DNA from: Semisulcospira habei
Taxonomy: Eukaryota > Mollusca > Gastropoda > Semisulcospiridae
DNA: 64,000 bases
Assembly (NCBI GenBank): GCA_036245525.1
Contig: BTPG01000004.1
Location: forward strand, 53,587,291-53,651,290
Direction: 5' to 3'
The translations under genes and the position numbers were made by a program. The notes below the pieces were generated by a model. That model was not told the origin of the DNA. It did no database searches and saw only the letters and a list, made by a program, of their open reading frames with translations. Shown one piece after another: positions 39,981 to 50,430 of the stretch (its first letter is position 1; each line of letters begins with the position of its first letter).

Positions 39981-40491
39981 AAGTATTACGACGCTGTCTG
40001 CATCCGGCGCTGCCTACATCCGCCGTTGGAGGGCGTTAGTACTTCGTCTCGGCGCGCCATAAACGACAGAGTCAACCGTGACAAGATGGCGGCGATCATA
40101 AAACCCAGGTGCGCGCGGCCAGGCAATAACGGTAACTCGCATATACCACAAATCCACTAACTGCCCTTGGGTCGCCAGGTGGCTTTAAAAATCTCCATTG
40201 ACAGGTTGCACCCATCACTGATCCTTCACTCTTGCAAAGAAAAGAAACGCCACAAAGATGGCTATGAAGTAAAAAGTTAAGTCTGTCCGCGCACACACTT
40301 TGAAACGTGTCCGATTGGCCGATAATTCAGAAAAGGAAAAAGCAACTAGAAATACCAACCAAAGTTGTTAGAACCTAAATGAGTGCTGCATTTAGACTTG
40401 CACATCAAAATGGGTGCAGGCCGGACAATGTCGTGCAACGCGGCCAGACACATACAAACTACGACATTCCCTCAGCCAGGAACTTGCATCT

Positions 40492-40556
40492 GCAAGACGT
40501 AGATCTTCATGGACCCTGCAACTGCAGGGTTCCATGAAGATGTATATGTCTCTTGC
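40492..40556. repeat. GCAAGAGG-family hairpin
   Basis: GCAAGACGTAGATCTTCATG and CATGAAGATGTATATGTC; centre CCTGCAACTGCAGG. Confidence 0.82.
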
Positions 40557-40600
40557 TAGTTCAACCCGCAACGTATTTAAATTCAACTTACTTTATTTTC

Positions 40601-40664
40601 AAGAGACAAGGATTATCATGGATCCCTGCAACTTCAGGCGTGCATGCTAATCTATGTCTCTTCT
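40601..40664. repeat. Degenerate GCAAGAGG-family hairpin
   Basis: AAGAGACAAGGATTATCATG and TAATCTATGTCTCTT arms around CCCTGCAACTTCAGG. Confidence 0.7.
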
Positions 40665-40828
40665 AAAGTTTAGAGATAGTCCACATCGTATTTTACTTCC
40701 CTGCCTCTCAGAGGGAGATATGCGTGGCTTTAGCGTATAAGTGCGGTGGCATACAGATGGATAGGCCCCACCTCGTTGGCACTCATCTACCCGCCTGTCT
40801 ACACAGACCGCAATACAAGTTTCCCAAT

Positions 40829-40882
40829 GCGCAAAATACCATCGGGCCGACGTCAGCTCGATGGCCTTTTGCGCATTGGGTT
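40829..40882. repeat. GC-rich palindrome, arm-deleted copy
   Basis: TGCGCAAAATACCATCGGGC to GGCCTTTTGCGCA, missing the central arms. Confidence 0.7.
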
Positions 40883-40949
40883 GTTACGTGCAGACACCGT
40901 CACTACACCAGCACGACAAAAAGCCGGCAAATCTCTGCTGTACTTTAAG

Positions 40950-41065
40950 AACAGGGGTGGGGTGGGGATTTGGGGAGTGGGGTGGGGTTGGGTGGGGAGG
41001 GGTGAGCAGGGTGGGCGAGTGGGGGTGGAGCGAGGGAGCTTGGGTTCAGAACTCGGATGGGGGAG
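40950..41065 (+). repeat. G-rich tract with G-quadruplex potential
   Basis: Repeated GGGGTGGGG and GGGGAGGGG words within about 110 bp just before a LINE. Four or more G4 runs with short loops are present. Confidence 0.8.
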
Positions 41066-41129
41066 GGTCAGAGCGGCTCACAGTTGAGTACACAGGGCGA
41101 GGAAACCTACTTGTGTTGTGGCCCTGACA

Positions 41130-44096
41130 GTCTCCCGGCGTAGACAATGACCTAGATATTGTCGTGATGACCGAAACGTGGCTCCGCTCAGCTGGCGATG
41201 AACCCATCATCGCCAGCGTCACTCCGAGTGGCTACCGCCTGGCCTCCTTCCCGCGCGCTTCCAGAGGTGGTGGCATTGCCATCATCTACAGGGACTGTCT
41301 TTCCGCTCACCTCTCCTTCTCTCAGTCTCTACCTTTTGCTCATCCCTCCTTTGAATCTGTCGAGGCCGTAGCAACACTCCCTGGCCAGTCCCTCATCTTC
41401 TCATGTATCTATCGCCCCCCCCCCCCCCTCCAAGCTCTCAAAACAAACTCAAAAACTCCATGTTCCTCACCGAGTTCGACCTCCTCCTCGACCACTACAG
41501 CACACGACCCGGAAAACACATCCTTCTAGGCGACTTTAACTTCCACTTTGACAAACCCGACCACCCTGACACAAAACGCCTTTGCACGTCACTTTCAAAC
41601 CACAATCTTACACAACACATCACTAAACCCACCCACCGACTCGGCCACACCCTCGACTGGATCATCACCCGCACCTCCGATCAACTCTTTCTCGGCTCTG
41701 ACACCTCCTCTGTGCTTCCCTCTGACCACCTCGCTATTCTCGTCTCCCTCAGTCTACCTCCCCCGAAAAAAACCAAGCTCATCGTCTGTCGTCGCAAACT
41801 AAAATCTGTCAACCGCGAGAGCTTCTTCGACGAAGCTGTCGACCTTCTCTTGGACCCCGCCCCCTCTCCCGATCTTGCATCCCAATTCGATTCCTCCCTT
41901 CGAAAACTTCTAGACGCCCATGCCCCTGTCACCACCTGCTCCATACCCAACCGACTCCGCTCCCCCTGGCTCACTGACGACATAGCTGAAGCCAAGCGCG
42001 AGCGCCGACAAGCGGAACGCCTCTGGCGCTCATCTGACCTCACCGTTCACAGACAGATCTTCCAAACAACTAGATCCAAAGTCTGCAAAATGATCTCCGA
42101 ATCTAAACGCAAATACCTTCAAAACCAAATCCTGGAATCCACTTCTTCCAAAACCCTCTACGCCACCATGAACACACTCCTAGGCACTTCTAAAGACTCT
42201 CCTCTCCCCAACACACACACAGCAAAGAAGAACTCCCGTCTGCTTTTTCTACCTATTTTTCGGACAAAATCCAAACTCTGCGCGACACACTCGACACCCT
42301 GCCTTCTCCGCCTTGCCCTCCCGACCCCACCTTTTCCGGCACTCCCCTCTCGTCCTTCCGCCCCGTCTCTCAGGATGAAGTACTCAAGACCATAAAGTCC
42401 ATGCCCTTCAAAACCTGCGAGCTAGACCCCCTCCCAGCTTCTCTCTACCGTGACGGCCTTCCAAAACTTCTGCCCTTCATTACCGACATCATCAACGCAT
42501 CTCTAGAAAACGGCTCCGTCCCCGATATCTTCAAGTCCGCCATCGTCCGTCCTCTCCTAAAAAAACACAACCTCGACCCAAACGAACTCAAGAACTATCG
42601 CCCAGTCTCCAATCTCTCTTTCCTGTCCAAGCTTCTTGAGAAGGTTGTTCTCAACCAGCTCAACCTCCACCTCACCGACAACAACCTCCTCAGTCCATTC
42701 CAGTCTGGCTATCGCAAACATCACAGCACTGAAACAGCCCTTCTACATATCTTAAACGATCTGCTTCTCTCCACCGACTCGGGCAACATCTCTCTTCTTA
42801 CACTGCTCGATCTCTCTGCCGCCTTTGACACTATAGACCACTCTATCCTCCTCCACCGACTCCACCACACCTTCGGCATCACTGACTCTGCTCACTCCTG
42901 GTTTCTCTCCTACCTCTCCGACAGACAGCAGTCCGTCACCATCAACGGCGTCTCTTCCAACCCAGTCACGCTCTCCTGCGGAGTTCCACAGGGGCCCGTC
43001 CTGGGCCCGGTCCTTTTCACACTCTACACCTCTCCTCTGTCCAACATCATCCAGTCTCACCGCATACACCACCACCTCTACGCTGACGACTCACAACTGC
43101 TAGACAAAGACAAACTCGACAACACTCAGTCACTACTGACTCGCACGGCTGACTGCTATGAAGACGTGAAAAACTGGATGACAGCAAACAAGCTAAAACT
43201 GAACGACGACAAAACGGAAGCCATGCTGGTAGGCACTCGCCAGAAACTCTCCCAGCTCCCTCCCTCTCTCCACCTTCAACTCGATAGCACCCCCAGCTCC
43301 CTCTCTGACTCGGCCAAGAACCTCGGCGTTATCCTCGATTCCTCTCTGTCCATGACCAGCTTCGTCTCCGCCACGGCCCAGGCATGTTATTTCCACCTCC
43401 GCCGCATCAGACAGATCAGAAAATACCTCACTACCGAAGCTGCCACCAAACTTGCTGTCTCTCTCATCTTATCTCGCATCGACTACTGCAACTCTCTCCT
43501 TTCCGGCCTCCCTCACTCCACCTTTTTCACTCTCCAACGCGTTGAGAACAATGCTGCCCGCCTCGTCATCAGAAAGAAAAAAATCCGACCACGTCACACC
43601 CCTGCTCAAACTCCTTCACTGGCTCCCCATCCCCCAACGCATCCAATACAAAATTCTGTCTCTCTGCTACAAATCCCTGAACAACTGCGCTCCTGCCTCC
43701 AACTTACTTCACCCCTACACACCTTCCCGCTCCCTCTGCTCTGCCTCTGACCCTCTCCGCCTCCACATCCCTCGCACCAAACTTAACACTTTCGGCCCCC
43801 GCTCCTTCTCCGTCTACGGTCCATCCACCTGGAACACTCTCCCACTCTCTCTCCGTCAGAAACACTCTCTCTCCTCCTTCCAGTCCGCCCTCAAAACACC
43901 TCTTTCAACAGTTTTAGCACTATATCACCACACTCCCCACCCCAAGCTGACCGTCGTAATGTATTCCACTGTTTGTGGTACGCAAGTCATTGTCTAAAGC
44001 GTGCGCATGCGTGCGCGAGTTGTGAGTGCGCGCTTAGGGTTATAATTATTATAAGATAAGCGCATTATAAATACCGTAATTATTATTATTATTATT
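41130..44096 (+). mobile_element. CR1/L2-type LINE, 5'-truncated
   Basis: Begins inside the endonuclease domain and ends in a short 3' untranslated region with GCATTATAAATACCGTAATT and a (TTA)n tail. Three reading-frame breaks lie in or beside homopolymer runs. Further 3' copies of this family lie at 35960-36173 and, inverted, at 50238-50430. Confidence 0.88.
41134..43997 (+). pseudogene. CR1/L2-type ORF2: endonuclease and reverse transcriptase, frameshifted
   Basis: Endonuclease starts at DLDIVVMTETWL (41149), with RGGGIAIIYRD, then after a shift at the C run 41414-41429 continues with LLGDFNFHFD, LDWIITR and LPSDHLAILV. A second one-base shift is near 42228. Reverse transcriptase (about 42230-43580) has NYRPVSNLSFLSKLLE, GYRKHHSTETALL, LLDLSAAFDTIDH, GVPQGPVLGPVLF and catalytic YADD (codon 43079). 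A third shift in the A run near 43578 leads to the C-terminal region ending at 43997 (FGPRSFSVYGPSTWNTLP ... SFQSALKT). It copied LINE RNA at nicked DNA. The breaks could be real or assembly errors in homopolymers. Confidence 0.85.
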
Positions 44097-44149
44097 AATT
44101 TGTTAAAGTCTTAAATTTTTATTTTTTTTTTTTTTAAATTTTAGAAAAG

Positions 44150-44243
44150 CGAGATTTCAGTGTTATACAATGAAAATCTCATTGACTCATTGGAGAAGTG
44201 CCGCCTCCGGATCCGGAGTCGGCACGTCTCCAATGAGTTGATG
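44150..44243. repeat. Two adjacent hairpins
   Basis: CGAGATTTCAGTGTTATACA with AATGAAAATCTC is a short hairpin. It is followed by CATTGGAGAAGTGCCG-CTCCGGATCCGGAG-CGGCACGTCTCCAATG, a nearly perfect dyad at about 44190-44240. Confidence 0.8.
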
Positions 44244-44529
44244 GACATACTGTACTGGATTTTGCGAATCACGACAGTTCTATGTGGTTACACCATGCAG
44301 TTATCTTCTGGTCATGTTTTTAATTTGGTTAAAAAATAGTTCAAAACTTTTGTTCCCTATTTAATATATCTTGTATGATGTGAATAAAACAACAGAACGG
44401 AAGCTGACGGATTCTGTGAGTTCATACGCTCTTCATTATGTAGCACGTGCATTCCGATAACGAGGCTACCATATGATAATTGAGTGAAGGGGTACTAGGG
44501 CATGTGTAGTGAAATCTTCTATTTACAGT

Positions 44530-44759
44530 AAAAAGAAAATTAAAAAAAAATATTTTATTTTATTTTTAACAATTTATTTATTATTTATTATTTTGTATTA
44601 TTTATTAATGATTTGTATTTATTTATTATTTATTTATTATTTTGTTATTTATTTATTAATTATTTTTATTTATTGTATATATTTATTATTACTTTTTTGG
44701 GGAGGGGGAGGTAAAAAAACAACATTTTCTCATAATAATATAATAATAATAATAATTAA

Positions 44760-44794
<35 letters not shown>

Positions 44795-44810
44795 TAATAA
44801 TAATAAAGGG
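44530..44810. repeat. AT-rich low complexity and (AAT)n
   Basis: TTTATTATTTA repeats to 44700, then (AAT)n at 44737-44806. The latter is the tail of the inverted LINE at 44737-45345. Confidence 0.9.
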
Positions 44811-45345
44811 GATTTATAAGGCGCAGATACATGGTAAGATGCTCTAGGCGCCGTACATAATAATGAACAAGAAAAATATCACACAAAAAGTGACAAAACC
44901 AAAGCCACATGTACAATTACACAAAAGAACAGAAAATGACTAAATAATGAACACTGATACTCAAGATGGGAAAAGATGGATTATAAGACTGTGTTTTAAA
45001 CTGGCACTGGACTCACTGTATCAAGGATTTAGGAAGATCATTCCAAACTGATGGACCCTAGTAAGAAAGAGATCTCTGCCCAAATCCTTTAGTCCTTACT
45101 GTAGGAATCCGAAGCATTTTATTGTCAGATGAACTGCACAACTGCCTGGAAGGGATATAACAGTGAAAGAGCTCTGAGAGACAAGGAAAACATGACAAAT
45201 GAACAAGACTTTGTGTTTAACTCTCTCACATGGTCCGACTTTTTCGCTTTCATGACCAGACGTGCGGCTGAATTTTGGACTCTCTGGAGCCGATCAAATA
45301 GATACTGCGGGCATCCCGATAAGAGTGAGTTTCTTCGTGTGTTTC
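44737..45345 (-). mobile_element. LINE 3' fragment, minus strand
   Basis: Minus-strand reading gives LQRVQNSAARLVMKAKKSDHV and, after stops, GQRSLSY and a PSVWNDLPKSL stretch, followed by GCGCCTTATAAATCCCCTTT and a (TTA)n tail. CR1/L2-like and decayed. Confidence 0.7.
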
Positions 45346-45452
45346 TGTTGTGACTGGCTAATACATAGAAGTGAGTACTTGGGAGAGGAGAGGGGGGGGG
45401 GGGGGGGGGACGCGGTACAATCATTCGGAAGCTCTGAGTAGATGTTACCTAA

Positions 45453-45543
45453 TGCGCAATAGGCCATCGGGCCGACGTCTTGCCGTCATTGGCCCGCGCA
45501 CAGCCGTGCGCGGGCCAATGACGGCAAGACGTCGGCCCAATGA
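45453..45543. repeat. GC-rich palindrome (GGGCCGACGTCGG family)
   Basis: GACGTCTTGCCGTCATTGGC pairs with GCCAATGACGGCAAGACGTC around CGCGCACAGCCGTGCGCG. Nearly perfect. Confidence 0.9.
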
Positions 45544-45740
45544 CATTATTTTTTCACACTAGGTAAGGCCGACAACCCATTCACAGAACCTGCAGTGGAG
45601 ATGGAAAAAAAAGAAATCCGGTACGGGTCTCAGTATATCGCGGTACCATGGAGCCGCAAAGTCAGATCGTGCTATTCGCCATTGAGTTGTCGTGGTGCTG
45701 GATTTTACATAGACTTGTGACGAGAAACCGCTCGCAAAAA

Positions 45741-45766
45741 GGTCCTCGGGCTGCAGCCCGAGGACC
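45741..45766. repeat. Perfect 26-bp palindrome
   Basis: GGTCCTCGGGCTG followed by its exact complement. An interrupted relative is at 51252-51299 (ACAAGGTC ... GCCCGAGGACCTTGTG). Confidence 0.85.
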
Positions 45767-45779
45767 TTGTGCTGCAACG

Positions 45780-46490
45780 GGCATCCCCCGCCCAGCGATA
45801 TAGGTCCGCGTTATATTCGACACCCCCGTATACTGAGGCGTGTAACACTGAGGCTGCTAATCCAGGGGGGAAAGACGGGCTTGTTCAATAGCATGTCCGT
45901 CGAAAGGTCCTGGTAAATCAAAGTGGCACAGTTGGAGTGCGCCTGAGTTGATCAGTGTTCAGGTCGTACTCCATAGGCAGTAGATTTCCCTGTCCCCCAT
46001 AACCCGCCCGTCAGGGCCGTCCATGATCACCTCGGTGCCGTGGACGTTAAACCCCAAACTAACCAACTGAGGCTGACCTTTGCACAACTCTTATGCAAGG
46101 ACCTGTGGACCATGAGAGGATGCAAACCTTGCGCTGCTATTTTTTTTTTTTTTATTAAACGAAAAGAAATGGGGAGACTGCCAGTGCTAACAATTTAGCA
46201 AAAACTACCAAGTAGGGTAGGTAACAAGATTGTCAGGGGAGAGAACCGTGCATAATAAATGACCAATGAAAATAGATCTAATTAGTCAAAGCACTCAAAG
46301 AGAAGACAGGAAATAGAGGAAGGAGGGTGGAGGGGGTTAAATAAGTGACCGGAAGCAGTGAATGCCTCCCCCTCCTTTCTTCCCCCCCCCTTACCCCCCC
46401 CACCTCTTCTTGTTGATATATATCCGAAGTCGTTTGTTATTATGTGAAGTAATCATAACGGAAACGTGTTCTGAACGTCTGAAAAAGCGT
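45780..46490. other. Unassigned intergenic sequence
   Basis: No recognised feature apart from a T tract at 46140-46155 and C-rich stretches near 46380-46410. Confidence 0.4.
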
Positions 46491-46551
46491 TAACCCATTG
46501 GGTGCCGGAATCATCGCGACAAAAACCGCTACCGACAGCCAAAAGGGTTAA
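46490..46551. mobile_element. Short TTAA unit (TTTGGCTGTC type)
   Basis: TTAACCCATTGGGTGCCGGA to ACAGCCAAAAGGGTTAA, about 60 bp. Comparable to 29191-29282. Confidence 0.65.
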
Positions 46552-46558
46552 TCTCCGT

Positions 46559-47240
46559 GTGACCGCAAGTGTAATGTCTAAGCTGGTTGAACTGGAGTGT
46601 GCGTGTGATGCCGGATGGTTGTGACCGCGAGTGTAATGTCTAAGCTGGTTGAACTGGAGTGTGCGTGTGATGCCGGATGGTTGTGACCGCGAGTGTAATG
46701 TCTAAGCTGGTTGAACTGGAGTGTGCGTGTGATGCCGGATGGTTGTGACCGCGAGTGTAATGTCTAAGCTGGTTGAACTGGAGTGTGCGTGTGATGCCGG
46801 ATGGTTGTGACCGCGAGTGTAATGTCTAAGCTGGTTGAACTGGAGTGTGCGTGTGATGCCGGATGGTTGTGACCGCGAGTGTAATGTCTAAGCTGGTTGA
46901 ACTGGAGTGTGCGTGTGATGCCGGATGGTTGTGACCGCGAGTGTAATGTCTAAGCTGGTTGAACTGGAGTGTGCGTGTGATGCCGGATGGTTGTGACCGC
47001 GAGTGTAATGTCTAAGCTGGTTGAACTGGAGTGTGCGTGTGATGCCGGATGGTTGTGACCGCGAGTGTAATGTCTAAGCTGGTTGAACTGGAGTGTGCGT
47101 GTGATGCCGGATGGTTGTGACCGCGAGTGTAATGTCTAAGCTGGTTGAACTGGAGTGTGCGTGTGATGCCGGATGGTTGTGACCGCGAGTGTAATGTCTA
47201 AGCTGGTTGAACTGGAGTGTGCGTGTGATGCCGGATGGTT
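46559..47240 (+). repeat. 62-bp minisatellite, 11 copies
   Basis: Exact 62-bp period: GTGACCGCGAGTGTAATGTC, TAAGCTGGTTGAACTGGAGT, GTGCGTGTGATGCCGGATGG, TT. 46559 + 11 x 62 ends exactly at 47240. Copies 2-11 look identical; copy 1 has one change (CGCAAG). Confidence 0.97.
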
Positions 47241-47597
47241 GTGGGGGCGACCGTCACCATATCATTACCACGCAATTCTGTTGGGGGGGAAAATTGCTTG
47301 TTTTCACAACTTTCTTTGGTAAATCCCAAATTCTCATCTTGAATTGACGATTAAATTCTAAAGCCATTATCTGCCCCTTTGATATCGACCAGTCGACGTT
47401 TGATCAAACGATCCTCATCTCGATTAAAAAAAAAAATTGAAATCTGACTCGGTATTCAATCAACACTGATAAGATATACATTTTTTTTTCAGCTGTGTCG
47501 ACAGCTGCCCAAAACAATCTGTAAGTACCGATGTCATCCGAGTCAGAATGTTCTTTTAACCCCTTCACTGCCGAGGAAAGTGCATCCGACTCCGCTG

Positions 47598-47635
47598 CAA
47601 GAGGCACAGATCCTCATGAGCCCCCGCGACCAGCC
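47598..47635. repeat. GCAAGAGG-family hairpin, left arm only
   Basis: GCAAGAGGCACAGATCCTCA then GAGCCCCCGCGACCAG, right arm lost. A TTAACCCCTTCACTGCCGAG end lies 40 bp upstream (47558), showing the outer TTAA unit. Confidence 0.75.
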
Positions 47636-47796
47636 TCTTACAGAAAACAATCTGTATCCATGTTCCTCGGACAGTTGTGGCGTTGCACCGTTGATAGAAC
47701 GAAGATTCTAGAAACGGCAATACTGATATGCGTCCAGTGGCAGTGAACTTGGCGTGAATAGCCGGGATTCTATACCTTCTCATAACGTATCCGCTC

Positions 47797-47852
47797 CTCC
47801 CCCCCCCCCACTACCCCCCCCCCCTTCCCCCCTCCCCCCCCCCCCCCCCCCG
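47797..47852. repeat. Poly-C tract
   Basis: C runs with occasional T or A. Confidence 0.95.
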
Positions 47853-48004
47853 CTTCAATTTTAGCCTTTTGCTTGGCGGGCCAGCTATTTACTCGTCACT
47901 GTCAGAAGTCAGCTTATTACCCACATACAGCTTGAGCTGAACGGCAAGTCAAAAAGAGCAACGCTGAACAAATTCCGTCATCGGAGACCGCTTGCTCGCC
48001 TCCC

Positions 48005-48108
48005 ACTCGCTGAGCAAAAGGCCCTCGGGCCGAGTGCGGCCGTCGCTGGCCCGTGGCGGGCTAGCGGCGGCCGACCCTCCGCCCGAGGTACTGTCACTCG
48101 ATGGGCAA
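48005..48108. repeat. GC-rich palindrome, variant
   Basis: AGCAAAAGGCCCTCGGGCCG through GGCCCGTGGCGGGCTAGC to CTCCGCCCGAGG; imperfect dyad. Confidence 0.7.
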
Positions 48109-48540
48109 AGCTTGACATTTTTTCTTCTTCTTCTTTTGAAGACGTATTAGCTTCGCGAGGTAGCTACAGGTGGGGCCTTGCATGGGATAACTAGAAACGA
48201 CTCCATCTGAAAAGTGGCATAGATCTTCATGGGGTCCTAGCAGTCGCGTGGGGACAGGCATGGGGACACGATTTGCTATCGAAAAGTTCTCTACGATCTA
48301 ACTTGTTAAAAAAAAAAAATGTTTTGCGTCTGTGTGATTCAGAGTAAATGGTGTCTTGGGGGTTTCGATATGCTTGTATGTGCTAAGATTTTCTTTTTTT
48401 GGGGGTGGGATGGTGGTGGGGTGGGTGGGATGGGGTGGTGTATGAGGTGAGTGCGGGGATGGCACAGTGATTATAGACCTTCCTCCACCTGTCAGCGGCT
48501 GTACAATTCACACATCTACACCAAACCACATTCATAGTTA

Positions 48541-48604
48541 AAGGGGCATAGATTCTCATGAGCCCCCGCAACAGCGGGGACTCATGAGAATTTAGGCCTC
48601 TTTC
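48541..48604. repeat. GCAAGAGG-family hairpin
   Basis: GGGGCATAGATTCTCATGAG to CTCATGAGAATTTAGGCCTC, centre CCCCGCAACAGCGGGG. Confidence 0.85.
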
Positions 48605-49426
48605 TGGCTTTGTTTGGGTCCGTGTCCCTGAAATGAGTGAGGTATCTAGCAACGGGTCTCAGGTGGCCGTCAGCCGCCCGGTCTTTGAGAACTTGACAGG
48701 CGGCTTACACAGGGGGACGGAGTGCGAGCCATGCTTGGCCAAATGGCTCCCGTGCTGGGCCGCTCATGACCGTGTGACAGCACCAAACCGGTGTGGCAGT
48801 CGCAGGCATAAACCCTGACGGTCTCGCTTTCTACGTTCGAGGGAGACCGATGTAAAAGGAGATTAAAGCGGCCAGGTCCTTGTGAAAAAGAAACCGCGAA
48901 CTTAGTACTACAGCCCATAATCCGGAAAGATTCACAGATCTTTCAACATGTAAGAATAAGACACCGCGTAGACTTCATAAGAAACTGAAGCATGAACGGG
49001 CTTGTGAAGACATAGACCTAAATGTGGCAAAGGCATCGGACGAGGAGCTGACTTTGTGTGTCAGGCAGCCTGAAGATGATGTATGTAGATCTACAGCAGC
49101 CTGTTATGGACCCTTGAGGATCTGCCCGTCTTGCGTGGAAGCCACATTAGAGGATGTACGGTTCTTGTTGAATGAAATCGGCTCTTCAATCACGGACGAT
49201 GTCAAGAAATTTGCTGGGCCGGCTTGTGAATAATGCATGCCATACCACCCGGACCCCCCCAGACACCCACACCTGACGGTGACACGGGCTGCTTACAAGA
49301 TTCTCAACGGACGTTTTTGGACAACATCGCAAACACAGAAAATAAGCAGTACATCAACAGGATTACCCGCTATTATAAGAATCTTCCGTCTGAGGTGGAA
49401 CAGATGCGAATAATTAATGTGACTGA
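48605..49426. other. Unassigned intergenic sequence
   Basis: Open frames of 60-80 codons occur (for example 49024-49233) with balanced amino-acid composition, but no family is recognised and no splice context was found. Confidence 0.35.
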
Positions 49427-49492
49427 GCAAGAGGCATAGATTCTCATGAGCCCCTGCGACACCAGGGGCTCATGAGAATCTATGACTCTTGC
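49427..49492. repeat. 66-bp hairpin repeat (GCAAGAGG family)
   Basis: GCAAGAGGCATAGATTCTCA to TGAGAATCTATGACTCTTGC. Its flanks (CAGATGCGAATAATTAATGT left, AGGTGGAAGTCCTGTCTGG right) resemble those of 50081-50142, so both lie in a longer repeat. Confidence 0.9.
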
Positions 49493-49713
49493 AGGTGGAA
49501 GTCCTGTCTGGTGGCTTGACGACATCAGTTTGTGTATTATATTTCCCTAGAAATTTGTCATCTCACACACCTGCCTTATTGTTGCACTCTGTAACCGGAC
49601 CGTGTGCGCCTGGTGGGGGTTGCCGATGCTTCCGCACACAGGTGTGGTGGGTGGGCACACGTTACCACAATACATTGTCATTAACCCCCTCACAACCAAA
49701 GCACATACAAAAT

Positions 49714-49778
49714 GCAAGAGACATAGATCCTCATGAGCCCCCGCATACGCGGGGGCTCACGAGGAACATGCCTTTTGC
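49714..49778. repeat. GCAAGAGG-family hairpin with TTAA left end
   Basis: GCAAGAGACATAGATCCTCA, decayed right arm to CCTTTTGC. TTAACCCCCTCACAACCAAA begins 33 bp upstream at 49681. Confidence 0.85.
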
Positions 49779-50080
49779 TGGCCTCAATTCATACGTTGTA
49801 TCCGTTGATTTGTATGTGCGTACCCTCAATCGTCCCATCTTGCGCTGGATCTCCTGGATTAAGCTAGGACGTCAAACAGCCCCTCACTTCACCTTTTTAT
49901 TTCTATTAATTTTAGACTTGATCCGTAGAGCTAATGCAACCTAAAGCTGATTTTCTGTTTAATAGCTTATTGAAAAACAAAAACAAAACAAAAAGGTTTT
50001 CTTGAATCTTCAATCAGTCAGAATGAATCCGTGATGGTTTCATGGTTTCTAGCGGCTGACAGATGCAAATCATTGTGACT

Positions 50081-50142
50081 AAGAGGCATAGATTCTCATG
50101 AGCCCCTGCGACAGCAGGGGCTCATGAGAATCTATGCCTCTT
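50081..50142. repeat. GCAAGAGG-family hairpin
   Basis: AAGAGGCATAGATTCTCATG pairs perfectly with CATGAGAATCTATGCCTCTT around GCGACAGC. Confidence 0.9.
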
Positions 50143-50237
50143 GAGGATGGAAGGGCCTGTCTGGCACTTCACCCTGTTAGAGGAGTTAACACAATCGAGA
50201 CGTGCCGTGTAAGGGTACGCGGTAAGCTTATTCTAAT

Positions 50238-50430
50238 AATTACGGTATTTATAATGCGCTTGTCTTATAATAATTATAACTCTAAGCGCGCACTCACAAC
50301 TCGCACACGCATGTGCACGCTTTTGACAATGACTTACGTACCACAAAATACATTACGACAGTCAGCTTAGGGTGGGGAGCGTGATGACGTTATAGTGCTA
50401 GAACTGTTGAAAGAGGCGAGTTTTGCACCA
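50238..50430 (-). mobile_element. CR1/L2-type LINE 3' fragment, minus strand
   Basis: Reverse complement of the family end: AATTACGGTATTTATAATGC then GCGCGCACTCACAACTCGCA, matching 43880-44085. Confidence 0.85.

Noticed and set aside
49024..49233. 69-codon frame with balanced composition
   Set aside because: No family recognised and no flanking exon signals; left unassigned.
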